From Paenibacillus sp. Root444D2 (GTDB lineage Bacteria > Bacillota > Bacilli > Paenibacillales > NBRC-103111): a DNA stretch of 64,000 bases. Shown here one piece after another: positions 8,794 to 19,430 of this stretch. The stretch lies in the NCBI RefSeq assembly GCF_001426375.1, contig NZ_LMEO01000016.1, positions 31,901 to 95,900 of the forward strand. The letters run 5' to 3'. The notes below the pieces were generated by a model, which was not told where the DNA came from, made no database searches, and saw nothing but the letters and a program-made list of their open reading frames with translations. Positions within the stretch are counted from its first letter, which is position 1. Every line of letters begins with the position of its first letter. The translations under genes and the position numbers were made by a program.

Positions 8794-9783
8794 ATGATTA
8801 TTCGCCTTGGGTATGTGGCTATGTCGACGGTAGTCAAGAACGCTTCCCCTTCCAAAACGATGACAGTCACGAACTTCAGCAAGCTTCTGGATCGAGATGC
8901 GGCCATTCGGAAGCTAGAGCGGCTTGGCGCCGAAAATTTGCATAATACGCTTAGATTGCTCAGGCACAACCGTGCGCATGACATCATGGTATTTCGCTTT
9001 TCCTCCAGGCTGATCCCCCTCATTGGACATGAATTGTTAGGTGACTGGGACCCAATTACCACGCTTTCTGCTGAATTCCAAGAACTTGGCAGCTACGCTA
9101 AGCAGTCTGGCATGCGCGTAAGCTTTCATCCGGATCATTTCACCGTCCTGAGTACGCCAAAGGAAGATGTGCTGCAGAAATCAGTGGAGGATCTAGAGCG
9201 GCATACGGCTATGCTTAACGCGATGGGACTGGGTATGGAAGCCATGTGCAATATTCATGTAGGTGGTTCTTACGGCGATAAAGAGAAAGCAGCTAAGCGA
9301 TTTATTCAGAATTTTTCCGCGCTGCGCCTTGACATTCAGAGGCGGATCACCCTTGAGAATGATGATAAAACCTTTACTGCGCAAGAGACACTTGAGATTG
9401 CAGAAAAGGTGGGAGCGCCTATGGTGCTGGATATTCATCATCATGCGGTCAACAACAACGGGGAGGATGCGGCAGATCTCTGGCCGCGGATCCGACAAAC
9501 GTGGTCTAGACAGGAGAGTGAGCAGTCGGAACAGACCGTAAACTTACTCCCGCCGAAAATCCATGTTTCAAGTCCAAAAAGTGAAACGGATCTAAGAAGT
9601 CATGCTGACTACGTGGAAGTAGGGCCTCTCTTCGCATTCCTACGTGCTATTGCGCCGGCCACGCCAAATCTCGATATCATGATTGAAGCGAAGATGAAGG
9701 ATGAAGCGTTATTTCGCCTCATGGAAGACCTCAAGATGCAAGAGGGAGTCAAGGTTCTCGATCAAGCCTCCATCCAGCTATAG
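8794..9783 (+). CDS. uvsE: UV DNA damage endonuclease
   Basis: This is a TIM-barrel metallo-endonuclease of the UVDE family that nicks DNA 5' of UV photoproducts and other lesions in an alternative excision repair pathway. At 329 residues it has the normal bacterial length. Recognisable segments are the N-terminal RLGYVAMS, FRFSSRLIPLIGHE, SFHPDHFTVLS, NIHVGGSYGDKE, TLENDDKTFT and LDIHHHAVN, which supply the metal-binding histidines, glutamates and aspartates. GGAGG lies upstream of the ATG with suitable spacing. It appears monocistronic. In spore formers UVDE contributes to repair during germination; that role is inferred from family knowledge. Confidence 0.93.
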   Translation: MIIRLGYVAMSTVVKNASPSKTMTVTNFSKLLDRDAAIRKLERLGAENLHNTLRLLRHNRAHDIMVFRFSSRLIPLIGHELLGDWDPITTLSAEFQELGSYAKQSGMRVSFHPDHFTVLSTPKEDVLQKSVEDLERHTAMLNAMGLGMEAMCNIHVGGSYGDKEKAAKRFIQNFSALRLDIQRRITLENDDKTFTAQETLEIAEKVGAPMVLDIHHHAVNNNGEDAADLWPRIRQTWSRQESEQSEQTVNLLPPKIHVSSPKSETDLRSHADYVEVGPLFAFLRAIAPATPNLDIMIEAKMKDEALFRLMEDLKMQEGVKVLDQASIQL

Positions 9784-9883
9784 GCATTCAGATTTAATTC
9801 TTGAATTGTTGGACAAAATGGGGTACTTTGGAGAGTGGGAATGAACGACGCACAATCCATTGTGAGAGGGGCTTCTTAATACC

Positions 9884-10654
9884 ATGAGTCAATTGTTAAC
9901 CGGAAAAAATATACTTGTAATGGGTGTTGCCAACGACCGCAGCATCGCTTGGGCTATTGCTCAATCCTTAGCGGCACAGGGAGCTAATCTTGTTTTTACG
10001 TTTGAAAATGAGCGTGTTGAAGAACGCGTTCGCAAGCTCGCAGACACGATTCCAGGCTCAACCTTGATGCCTTGCAATGTAACTGTAGATGCTGAGATCG
10101 AAACACTTGCATCCACACTTAAAGAGAAGTTCGGTGTGCTGCACGGCCTTGTACATAGTATTGCTTTTGCTAAAACCGAAGAGCTGGACGGGCTATTCGT
10201 TGACACATCGCGTGATGGTTTCGCATTAGCGCATGACATCAGCGCATACTCCCTTGTAGCGGTATCAAAACGGATTTACCCGCTGATGACAGAGGGCGGC
10301 AGCATCATGACGATGACTTACCTCGGCGCTGAGCGCGCGATGAAGAACTACAACGTCATGGGCGTTGCCAAAGCAGCGCTGGAAGCAAGCGTGCGCTACC
10401 TGGCAAATGATCTCGGTCAATTCGGCATTCGCGTCAACGGGATCTCCGCTGGCCCGATTCGTACCTTGGCTGCCAAAGGCATCAAAGACTTTAACTCCAT
10501 CCTGCGCCAAGTGGAAGAGAAAGCACCGCTGCGCAAAACAACGGATACAGCCGAAGTCGGCGACACAGCAATGTTCTTGATGAGTAACCTTTCCCGCGGT
10601 ATCACGGGTGAAGTTATCTATGTAGACGGTGGATATCATATCGTTGGCATTTAA
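9884..10654 (+). CDS. fabI: Enoyl-[acyl-carrier-protein] reductase, FabI type
   Basis: This NADH-dependent short-chain dehydrogenase performs the last reduction of fatty acid elongation. It has 256 residues. The N-terminal GVANDRSIAWAIA is the FabI variant of the Rossmann nucleotide-binding loop. The catalytic pair Tyr-x6-Lys is present as Y156 and K163 in YNVMGVAK, preceded by MTYLGAERAMKN. The C-terminus ends in the usual GEVIYVDGGYH. A GAGAGGGG sequence lies rather far (about 14 nt) from the ATG, with no better alternative. No FapR site is clear in the 100 bp upstream. A terminator follows directly. Confidence 0.96.
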   Translation: MSQLLTGKNILVMGVANDRSIAWAIAQSLAAQGANLVFTFENERVEERVRKLADTIPGSTLMPCNVTVDAEIETLASTLKEKFGVLHGLVHSIAFAKTEELDGLFVDTSRDGFALAHDISAYSLVAVSKRIYPLMTEGGSIMTMTYLGAERAMKNYNVMGVAKAALEASVRYLANDLGQFGIRVNGISAGPIRTLAAKGIKDFNSILRQVEEKAPLRKTTDTAEVGDTAMFLMSNLSRGITGEVIYVDGGYHIVGI

Positions 10655-10673
10655 ACCCGCATACTAAGAAATT

Positions 10674-10706
10674 CCGTATTGCCTTATGGGTGATACGGTT
10701 TTTTTA
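10674..10706 (+). terminator. Terminator of fabI
   Basis: CCGTAT (10674-10679) pairs with ATACGG (10693-10698), followed by a run of seven T residues. Confidence 0.7.
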
Positions 10707-10843
10707 CGCAAAAAACAGGCTGATTCTAGTTAAAATGTAAAATTATACGAATATTTTGGGATGAAACGCACTAGTATTTAAAACGTATAATTTACTATAC
10801 TGGAGTTACTAATTAAATTAATGAAAAGAAAGAGTTGATATAA

Positions 10844-11704
10844 ATGGTTGATAGTAAGGTGGAGCCTTTCGTGGTGGGCAGTAAGAGCTTTACAGCGGTG
10901 GCCATTAATACGGCAGCCAAGGCTGGGCAATGGATTAAGAGCAAGCTGGGGGACATTAATAGCGTGGATACGAAGTACTCCTCGCAAGATTTGGTCACTG
11001 AGGTCGATAAAGGTTCTGAGAAGTTAATTCGTAATTTGATTATGACTCACTTTCCAGACCATTCCATTCTTGGTGAGGAAGGCGTGGAGCCTGGACCAGC
11101 GGCTTCGGCCAAAGCACTTCAAGCGATGAGTGAGGAGGAGTATCTCTGGATCGTGGATCCGATTGATGGGACGACGAACTTCGTTCACGGCTTTCCGTTC
11201 TACTCGGTTTCGATTGCGCTGGCACATAAGGGTGAAATTATCGTAGGTGTCGTCTATGACCCTTCTCGTGATGAACTGTTCGTCGCAGAAAAAGGGAAAG
11301 GCGCCTATATGCATGGTAATAAGACGACGGTTTCGCTCGATAGCAAGCTATCCGAGAGCTTGGTGGCAACCGGCTTTCCTGCGGACCGTGACGGCGCGCT
11401 CCCGATCAATCTTAAAGGGACGCTGGCTTTGGCACCGAAGGTAAGAAATCTTCGCTCGGGCGGATCAGCAGCGCTGCATATGGCTTACGTCGCAGCAGGA
11501 CGATTAAGCGGGTTCTGGGAGATTGGTCTTAGTGCATGGGATGTTGCTGCAGGCTCGTTATTGATTCAAGAATCCGGCGGTAAAGTGAGCGATACGGCTG
11601 GGAATCCATACAAGCTTGCCGTGCGAAATGTGCTTGCTACCAATGGTCATATTCATGACGAACTTCAGCAGGAATTGGCTGGAGCGGGAGCGACAGGTTT
11701 GTAA
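10844..11704 (+). CDS. suhB: Inositol monophosphatase family protein
   Basis: This is a magnesium-dependent phosphatase of the inositol monophosphatase/fructose-1,6-bisphosphatase superfamily, 286 residues. Metal-binding motifs are the GEEG loop, DPIDGTTNFVHG (the superfamily signature) and WDVAAG near the C-terminus. The first 20 residues form a short family-atypical extension. In bacteria these proteins hydrolyse inositol-1-phosphate or related sugar phosphates; the exact substrate cannot be read from sequence. A run of purines (AAAAGAAAGAG) precedes the ATG. The next gene, glpK, has its own promoter. Confidence 0.88.
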   Translation: MVDSKVEPFVVGSKSFTAVAINTAAKAGQWIKSKLGDINSVDTKYSSQDLVTEVDKGSEKLIRNLIMTHFPDHSILGEEGVEPGPAASAKALQAMSEEEYLWIVDPIDGTTNFVHGFPFYSVSIALAHKGEIIVGVVYDPSRDELFVAEKGKGAYMHGNKTTVSLDSKLSESLVATGFPADRDGALPINLKGTLALAPKVRNLRSGGSAALHMAYVAAGRLSGFWEIGLSAWDVAAGSLLIQESGGKVSDTAGNPYKLAVRNVLATNGHIHDELQQELAGAGATGL

Positions 11705-11717
11705 GCTCGATTTATTG

Positions 11718-13384
<1,667 letters not shown>

Positions 13385-13407
13385 TCGAATAGATGCAAAG
13401 CATGGAG

Positions 13408-13437
13408 AAGAGAGTCACAATGTGGCTTTCTTTTTTC
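13408..13437 (+). terminator. Terminator of glpK
   Basis: AAGAGAGTCAC (13408-13418) pairs, with two G-U pairs, with GTGGCTTTCTT (13422-13432) and leads into a T run. Confidence 0.7.
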
Positions 13438-13537
13438 TGTATTTTTCAATGAGACGGATCAATTGTGGTTGCCTGATTGGCCTGAGTACTCCGAATGCTG
13501 CGATTCCGACTAGAGATTATCTCTTGCCCGTCGAACT

Positions 13538-13719
13538 GTTGTATTTTGTGCAACAATCCGGCGGTTTCTTTGGACAAATTGGCTTTTTGTTGTACCGAGT
13601 ACAACATTTTGGTGCGAATCGCTCAGAAATTGGCGTTTTAAGCTCGAATTGTTGTACGAAACACAACAATAGCAGGCTACTCTGGCGTAAGGAAGGTGTA
13701 TTGTTGCACAAAATACAAC
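13538..13719. repeat. Four-hairpin dispersed element, copy A (subfamily I)
   Basis: This 182-bp element is bounded by perfect 20-bp terminal inverted repeats: GTTGTATTTTGTGCAACAAT at 13538-13557 and its reverse complement at 13700-13719. Two internal hairpins have the same core: TGTTGTAC/GTACAACA (13588-13606) and ATTGTTGT/ACAACAAT (13648-13670). It has the same length and about 80% identity (by eye) to the copy at 52300. No transposase and no convincing target duplication is visible. The rest of 13439-13933 holds nothing else I can identify. Confidence 0.85.
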
Positions 13720-13933
13720 TTGGACTATCGATAGTTTAAACATATACGTCTTCGGCGTAACTTTCTATGAAATAACCTTTACAAACTTACTTTTTTTTAA
13801 AATTCGCTTATCTAGGCAGCTTTCAGAAGGGGGGAGAACGGGAGAGAGATTGTTGAAATTATCCGTCACTTGATCGAGGTTCTCGAGCTATTAACACGGT
13901 AAGTCAAGTCTGGTGTAAACGCTCAACATGGAC

Positions 13934-13970
13934 TATAATATGAGGTATATCGTATATTTAAACGTTTCAA
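13934..13970 (+). promoter_or_regulatory. kdgK promoter region with LacI-type operator candidate
   Basis: TATAAT (13934-13939) is a consensus -10 box with a poor -35. Just downstream, TTTAAACGTTTCAA (13957-13970) contains the palindrome AAACGTTT, a core typical of LacI-family operators. It is placed to block transcription at about +12 to +24. The binding protein is not identified. Confidence 0.4.
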
Positions 13971-14022
13971 TTAATTAACTGGACACGTACAGGCGTGATC
14001 GGGAAATGGATGGAGAGCTTCT

Positions 14023-15000
14023 ATGACAGCAAATACACAATCGCATTCAGGATCTGGCCCAGATATCATTACTTTTGGGGAAACGATGGCACTGCTCATG
14101 CCTTCCAGTGGCAAGGGACTGGAGTACTCATCTGAGCTTCATAGCTTGTTTGGTGGTGCCGAAAGTAATGTTGCTATTGGCATATCGCGCCTTGGTTGCA
14201 AGGTTGGCTGGTTTGGACGGTTAGGCAAAGATCCATTAGGTCGCATGATTTTCAAAAAAATCCGTGGTGAAGGCGTCGATGTTTCACGCGCTGAGCTGAC
14301 AGCAGAAGCGCCTACGGGACTGATGATGCGCGAAGTACTAATGGGTAAAACGTCTGTTTACTACTATCGTAAAAATTCAGCTGCTAGTCACATGAGTGCG
14401 AAGCATCTGGATGAGGCTTATATCGCTGGGGCCAAAATATTGCATATCACAGGCATCACTCCTGCCTTAAGCGAATCTTGTAAAGAGGCGGCTTTCGAAG
14501 CTGTTCGAATGGCTCGTAAGCATGGCGTCAAGGTCAGCTTTGATCCTAATTTGCGTTTGAAGCTTTGGAGTGTGGAAGAGGCACGTCCCGTGCTGTTAGA
14601 ACTAGCTAAGCTGTCTGATATTTTCTTACCTGGTTTAGATGAATTGAAGCTGCTCTACCAGACAGAGGACTGGGATGTTATCGTGAGCAAGCTGCGTGAA
14701 TTATCAGCGATATCCATCGTCAAAGGCGGGGAAAATGAGACGTACGTCGTAACCTCTGACAGCGTTACAGCAGTTCCTTATTTCAAAGCGGAGCATGTGG
14801 TCGATACCGTTGGAGCGGGTGATGGGTTCTGTGCGGGCTTTTTGGTTGGCTTGTTAAAAGAGTATGAATATGCGGAAGCCGTGCGCATCGGCAACCTTGT
14901 GGGCTCCCTGATCGTTCAGACCGAGGGAGACTGGGAAGGCGCTCCGACTTGGGAACAAGTGGATGCCGTACTTAACGATGTTAAACATATAGAACGTTAA
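14023..15000 (+). CDS. kdgK: 2-dehydro-3-deoxygluconokinase
   Basis: This PfkB-family sugar kinase phosphorylates 2-keto-3-deoxygluconate (KDG) to KDPG. It has 325 residues. PfkB signatures are GGAESNVAIGISRLG near the N-terminus and DTVGAGDGFCAGFLVGLL near the C-terminus, containing the catalytic aspartate of GAGD. Assignment to KDG rather than another sugar rests mainly on the next gene, a KDPG aldolase beginning 29 bp downstream. Together they convert KDG from pectin or uronate breakdown into pyruvate and glyceraldehyde-3-phosphate. No uronate isomerase, pectate lyase or kdgT transporter is nearby. GGAGAG precedes the ATG. Confidence 0.9.
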   Translation: MTANTQSHSGSGPDIITFGETMALLMPSSGKGLEYSSELHSLFGGAESNVAIGISRLGCKVGWFGRLGKDPLGRMIFKKIRGEGVDVSRAELTAEAPTGLMMREVLMGKTSVYYYRKNSAASHMSAKHLDEAYIAGAKILHITGITPALSESCKEAAFEAVRMARKHGVKVSFDPNLRLKLWSVEEARPVLLELAKLSDIFLPGLDELKLLYQTEDWDVIVSKLRELSAISIVKGGENETYVVTSDSVTAVPYFKAEHVVDTVGAGDGFCAGFLVGLLKEYEYAEAVRIGNLVGSLIVQTEGDWEGAPTWEQVDAVLNDVKHIER

Positions 15001-15029
15001 ATGCTTGAAAAAGAAAGGTGTAGATTCTA

Positions 15030-15692
15030 ATGAAAAAAATTAAACTTATCCAACAAATATCAAGTGAAGGTGTCGTTGCCGTTCTACGTGGCGATACGCC
15101 AGAAGAAGTCGTGGAAATGGCCGATCAAGCCATTGCCGGCGGGATTAAGGTCATCGAGGTCACAATGACCGTGCCTTTCGCGCTGCGCGCGATCGAGGAG
15201 CTCGCGAAGCGCTACTCGAGCACAGCGCAGGACGCGGCCAAGTACGCGATCATCGGGGTGGGCACAGCCCTTGACCCCGAGACGGCGCGTGCCGCGATCC
15301 TCAGCGGGGCCGAGTTCGTCGTCGGCCCATCGCTTAACCCGAAAACGGTTGAGCTCTGCAACCGTTATAGAGTGCCCGTCATGCCAGGGTGCATGACGAT
15401 TCAAGAGATTCAGACGGCGCTTGAGCTCGGCGTCGATATCGTTAAGCTCTTCCCGGGCAATCTCTACTCGCCCGCGATGATTAAGGCCATTAAAGGTCCG
15501 CTGCCGCAGGCGAACATCATGCCGACCGGCGGCGTCTCGCTGAGCAACCTCGGCGAGTGGATCCAGGCCGGCGCCGTTGCTGTCGGCATTGGTTCTGATT
15601 TGACTAGCGAAGCCGTCAAAACCCGTAACTACAGCCTTGTTGCTGACAAGGCAGCTCAATATATCGAGGCCTACAAAGCGGCCAAGAAGTAG
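15030..15692 (+). CDS. kdgA: KDPG aldolase (2-keto-3-deoxy-6-phosphogluconate aldolase)
   Basis: This class I aldolase cleaves KDPG to pyruvate and glyceraldehyde-3-phosphate. It has 220 residues, the usual length. Landmarks are the catalytic glutamate in VIEVTMTVP, GVGTALDPE, GPSLNP and the Schiff-base lysine K139 in VKLFPG. Bases 15170-15560 are distinctly more GC-rich than the flanks, with many GCG/CGC codons, which could reflect acquisition or local codon bias. It is the second gene of the kdgK operon, with GAAAGG as ribosome binding site, and is closed by a perfect hairpin terminator. Confidence 0.93.
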   Translation: MKKIKLIQQISSEGVVAVLRGDTPEEVVEMADQAIAGGIKVIEVTMTVPFALRAIEELAKRYSSTAQDAAKYAIIGVGTALDPETARAAILSGAEFVVGPSLNPKTVELCNRYRVPVMPGCMTIQEIQTALELGVDIVKLFPGNLYSPAMIKAIKGPLPQANIMPTGGVSLSNLGEWIQAGAVAVGIGSDLTSEAVKTRNYSLVADKAAQYIEAYKAAKK

Positions 15693-15700
15693 GAAATCCG

Positions 15701-15737
15701 TACGCTCCGTCGAAATGATGACGGAGCGTATTTTTTT
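15701..15737 (+). terminator. Terminator of kdgK-kdgA
   Basis: A perfect 11-bp stem, TACGCTCCGTC (15701-15711) with GACGGAGCGTA (15720-15730), is followed by seven T residues. The next gene's start signals begin immediately after. Confidence 0.88.
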
Positions 15738-15756
15738 GATGAAAGGAAAAGAAACT

Positions 15757-16641
15757 ATGAGTCATGGCAAAGCGAGGCTGCTGCTGCAGGTCGATAATCT
15801 TCAGAAGTCGGTGTCTTTTTATACAAGACAGCTTGGTTGGGAGTTGGTGGAGGAAGCTCCTGCGGGCCATGCAGCGTTGATTCGCATTTGGTTGAACGAT
15901 GAAGTTGTTATGGTTCAGAGAGGTCAGCTAACCAAGCAGGAGCATGAAGTACTAGAGGCTTACTTAACTCGTTGGTTGCAGCCAAAGCCTTTCAGTCCGC
16001 GAGCGGGGGATCTCGTTTATATAGGAGTTAGCTCCGTTAACGAAGTGGAAAAAAGCTTACAAGAAAACGGATGGAATGAGCTGAGAAAAGAAGAAGAAAA
16101 GGGGCATATTCGTAAGGTTTTCGTTCCCGCCGTTGATGGGTATACCTTCGTTTTCTGGGAGGAACTATTTGCTTCTGACGATGAAATTACGAAGATGTAC
16201 GCTGAAGGAATAGACGAGTTGGAATGTGCTGTAGATGGTTTGTCTGAAAAGCAGCTCAATTTAACGGAAGCACCGGGCAAATGGTCGGTTCGTGAACAAG
16301 TGCTGCACCTGATTGATTTGGAATTAGTCACGATTCACAAAGTGAAATTTGCCCTAGCAGAGCCGGGCCGTACCTACCAAGGAAATCGTTTTTCGCAGGA
16401 CGATTGGAGTGTTAGTCTTCATTATGCGGCGAGGCCAATTACAAACGAAGTGCAGCTGTTTCGTAGTTTGAGACAGCATATCCTTGGATTATGTGAACAT
16501 TTGCCTGGTGCGCTTGAGCGCACAGTTATAACTACAAATAATCGCGAAGAGTCGGTTGCAAGCTTGCTCAAAATGATGGCAGGACATGCTAGGCACCATG
16601 TACGGGCGGTGGAGCGAATTCGTGAACTTCACGGATGTTAA
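15757..16641 (+). CDS. VOC (glyoxalase-like) / DinB-like fusion protein
   Basis: This 294-residue protein joins two domains. Residues 1-125 resemble the vicinal oxygen chelate fold (RLLLQVDNLQKSVSFYTRQLGW start, FVFWEE end), used by glyoxalases, dioxygenases and resistance proteins. Residues 145-294 resemble the DinB/YfiT four-helix bundle, with possible metal-binding histidines in EQVLHLIDLE and MMAGHARHH. DinB-like proteins can be metal-dependent thiol transferases or damage-inducible proteins of unknown role. The combination suggests thiol or electrophile detoxification, but the substrate is unknown. ATG at 15757 has GAAAGGA upstream; earlier in-frame ATGs lie in kdgA or the terminator. 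Confidence 0.75.
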   Translation: MSHGKARLLLQVDNLQKSVSFYTRQLGWELVEEAPAGHAALIRIWLNDEVVMVQRGQLTKQEHEVLEAYLTRWLQPKPFSPRAGDLVYIGVSSVNEVEKSLQENGWNELRKEEEKGHIRKVFVPAVDGYTFVFWEELFASDDEITKMYAEGIDELECAVDGLSEKQLNLTEAPGKWSVREQVLHLIDLELVTIHKVKFALAEPGRTYQGNRFSQDDWSVSLHYAARPITNEVQLFRSLRQHILGLCEHLPGALERTVITTNNREESVASLLKMMAGHARHHVRAVERIRELHGC

Positions 16642-16674
16642 TTTCGGTTACGGCATTCTATAAAAACGAAGAAA

Positions 16675-16704
16675 AGCCCAAGCGCACAAGCTCTTGGGTT
16701 TATT
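16675..16704 (+). terminator. Weak terminator after VOC/DinB gene
   Basis: AGCCCAAG (16675-16682) pairs with CTTGGGTT (16693-16700), followed by a broken T run. Confidence 0.55.
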
Positions 16705-16743
16705 TGTTGATTTTAGGCAGGCAAATTGATATGATAAAGATTG

Positions 16744-16787
16744 ATTAGGAAAAAATGTATTAAATAACATTATTATCCTAATATAAT
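16744..16787 (+). promoter_or_regulatory. Nested inverted repeat and -10 box upstream of helD
   Basis: ATTAGGA (16744-16750) is mirrored by TCCTAAT (16776-16782), and inside them AATGT by ACATT, giving a symmetric 39-bp structure. TATAAT (16782-16787) overlaps its right edge. It could be an operator on the helD promoter; the regulator is unknown. Confidence 0.35.
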
Positions 16788-16851
16788 TATAGCATCAAGA
16801 CAGCCTTCGTGTCAAATTTGCATTTTACATGGTCTGAAAAGAGGTGTTTTA

Positions 16852-19429
16852 ATGAATTTAACTGAGCAGTATTGGGCAGATGAGGAACAGAGAGTTCAAG
16901 AAGTAACAGCAAAGATGCGCATCAGAATTACAGGGTTAGAGGATGAGGTTGGCAAGGTTCAATCGGATGTTGTTGAGATTCGCAAGCATTATTGGGATGA
17001 AGTCACGATGGATATGAGTACGACAGAAGATGCGGCTGAATCGATCGCAAGTATGCGGCAGCAAGCGGAGGTGCTTTCTGAGCGAACGTACTCATCGACA
17101 GGCAACAGCATCTTTAGGAAAGTTAAAAAGACTTGTGAATTCCCCTTATTTTGGTCGTATCGATTTCATCGAGCGGCACGAGAGACAAGGAGAAGCCATT
17201 TATCTAGGCATTGCTGGCTTTTTGGATGAGCAGGAGGATCACTACCTGGTTTATGATTGGCGAGCTCCCATATCCAGCCTTTATTACGATTATGCGCCCG
17301 GGGAAGTAGCCTTTACAACACCGAACGGCATGATAGAAGGACAGATGCTGTTGAAACGTCAATTCGTCATTCGCGATAGCCATATTCAGCTGATGTTTGA
17401 TACTGGAGTGACGATCGGAGACGAGTTGCTGAAGCAAGTGCTCAGTCGAAGCTCTGATGCGCAAATGAAGACAATCGTGGCGACGATTCAAAAAGAACAA
17501 AATCGCATTATTCGAAACGACAAAGCACGAATGCTCATCGTGCAGGGGGTAGCTGGTAGCGGGAAAACTTCGGCTGCTCTGCAAAGAGTCGCCTACTTAC
17601 TATATAAGCACCGAGATCAGCTAAGCTCTGACCAGATGGTGCTATTTTCACCAAATCCGCTTTTCAATCACTATGTATCCACGGTATTACCGGAATTAGG
17701 CGAAGAAAATATGCAGCAAACGACCTATCAGGCCTATTTAGAGCATCGTTTGGGTGAAGAGTTTGATGTGGAGGACTCATTTACGCAATTAGAGTATGTG
17801 TTAGCTAGGGGGCGTTCATCTGGAAAAGGAGAGACGGTTGAGGAGATTATCCCACAACGGGATGAGGAATGTGCTTACAATGCTCGTTTAAGCGGAATTC
17901 ATTACAAGTCTTCGCTGGAGTTCCTTGCTGTCATTCATGCTTATCAGGAGCGGTTGATGCATACAGATATGCTATTTAACCCTATTAAGTTTCGTGAAAA
18001 AGAAGTGCTGAGCGCTGCTCGATTGGTAGAGCGGTTTTACAGCTATGATCCGGCCATTCGGCTGCCGAACCGATTGGAATTGATGCGGGGCTGGATTCTG
18101 GAACAGTTAGAGATCTTTGCAGAGCTTCAGCTGGAAGCAGCTTGGGTCGATGAGGAGATTGAGCTTCTAAGTAGTGAAGATTACCATCTTGCTTATTTAA
18201 AACTGCGTAAAATAGAGCGGGGTCAGGGAGCCACATTTGATGATTTTGATCAGGAGAGAGTTCTGCTTGCACACATCGTTATCAAGGAGCATTTGAAACC
18301 AGTGCGGGACGCTGTGAAGCGGCTTAAGTTTGTAGATCTGAGTGGATTGTATGGGCAATTGTTTCGTGATGAGATTCGTGAAGAGGAAGCCGATCAGGAA
18401 GTGAAGGCGGGTCAGCGGAGTCCTAATGAGAATCAAGGGAGTCAACTGGGGAACCAGAGGAGTCAGCTAGAGAAACAGGGGAGTCCTATAAAGAATCAAG
18501 GGAGTCAGCTAGGGAATCAGAGGAGTCCTGTAGAGAATCAAGAGAGTCAGCTAAGGAATCAGAGGAATTCTATAGAGAATAAGCCGCCCTATTGGTCGGC
18601 AATCTGCGAGCGGACGCTGAAGGAGCTGGCGGAGGCCAGTCTGCCGTATGAGGACGCGACGCCTTTCTTATACCTGATGGAAGCGGTCTGCGGCTTCCAG
18701 ACGAACGGCTCCGTACGCCACGTGATCATCGACGAGGCGCAGGATTATTCTCCGTTTCAGCTGGCCTACCTGAAACGGCTCTTCCCGCGCTGCCGGATGA
18801 CAGCGCTAGGAGATCTCAACCAGGCGATCTATTCGCACGCTTCCGCGTACAGTGAAATCGATCCGATCGCCGCTCTGTATGGGCCGGAGCAAACGGAGGT
18901 TATCCGTTTGCACCGCAGCTACCGCTCCACGCGTGAGCTCGTGGAGTTCACTCGCGGCATCGTGCCTGGCGGCGATGCCATAGAGCCCTTCACCCGCGGC
19001 GGCGCAAAGCCGCGGGTGATCAAGGTCAGCGATCGCGGATCGCTGCATAGCCTGCTGGCAGCCGAGATTGCTCGGCTGCTAGGCGAAGGCTATGCCTCCA
19101 TCGCGATCATCGCCAAAACCGCGAGCGAGAGCAAGCTCGCGCACCAAGCCCTAGAGCCCCAACTGCAAGTGCCACTGGGGCTCATCACCAAACATAGCCC
19201 GACCTTCGAGTCGGGCGTGCTCGTCATCCCTTCGTATCTGGCGAAGGGGGTAGAATTCGATGCCGTACTCATCTATGACGGTTCCCGTCATCAGTACGGA
19301 CATGAAAACGAGCGCAAGCTGTTCTACACCGCTTGCACCCGGGCTATGCACGAGCTATGTATGTTCTCGCTAGGCGAGCCAAGCAGCTTTATCACGGATC
19401 AACCGCAAGATACGTATGAGCTGGTTTAA
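16852..19429 (+). pseudogene. helD: RNA polymerase-associated helicase HelD, frameshifted
   Basis: This encodes a UvrD/Rep-like superfamily 1 ATPase of the HelD type, which binds RNA polymerase and helps recycle stalled complexes. The N-terminal coiled-coil arm (from MNLTEQYWADEEQRVQEV) is in one frame. The rest, from about HRQATASLGKLKRL onward, is in the +1 frame, so about one extra base lies near 17083-17094. Downstream, SPYFGRIDF, YDWRAPISSLYYDY, Walker A GVAGSGKTSA and Walker B DEAQDYSPFQ are intact. An unusual heptapeptide repeat block lies at 18416-18583. An ATG with GAGGTG upstream starts the gene at 16852. The lesion may be a true mutation, an assembly error or, less likely, programmed shifting. 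Without correction the first frame would end at 17229. Confidence 0.85.
18416..18583 (+). repeat. Eight 21-bp repeats inside helD
   Basis: Exactly eight 21-bp units encode heptapeptides such as GSQLGNQ, RSPVENQ and GSPIKNQ. The frame is kept throughout, so the block adds a 56-residue polar, Gln/Asn/Ser-rich linker between helicase subdomains. Variation between units implies an old expansion. Confidence 0.9.
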
Positions 19430-19430
19430 T

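Noticed and set aside
13520..13740. Target-site duplication around copy A
   Set aside because: Flanks show no convincing direct repeat; the same holds for copy C.
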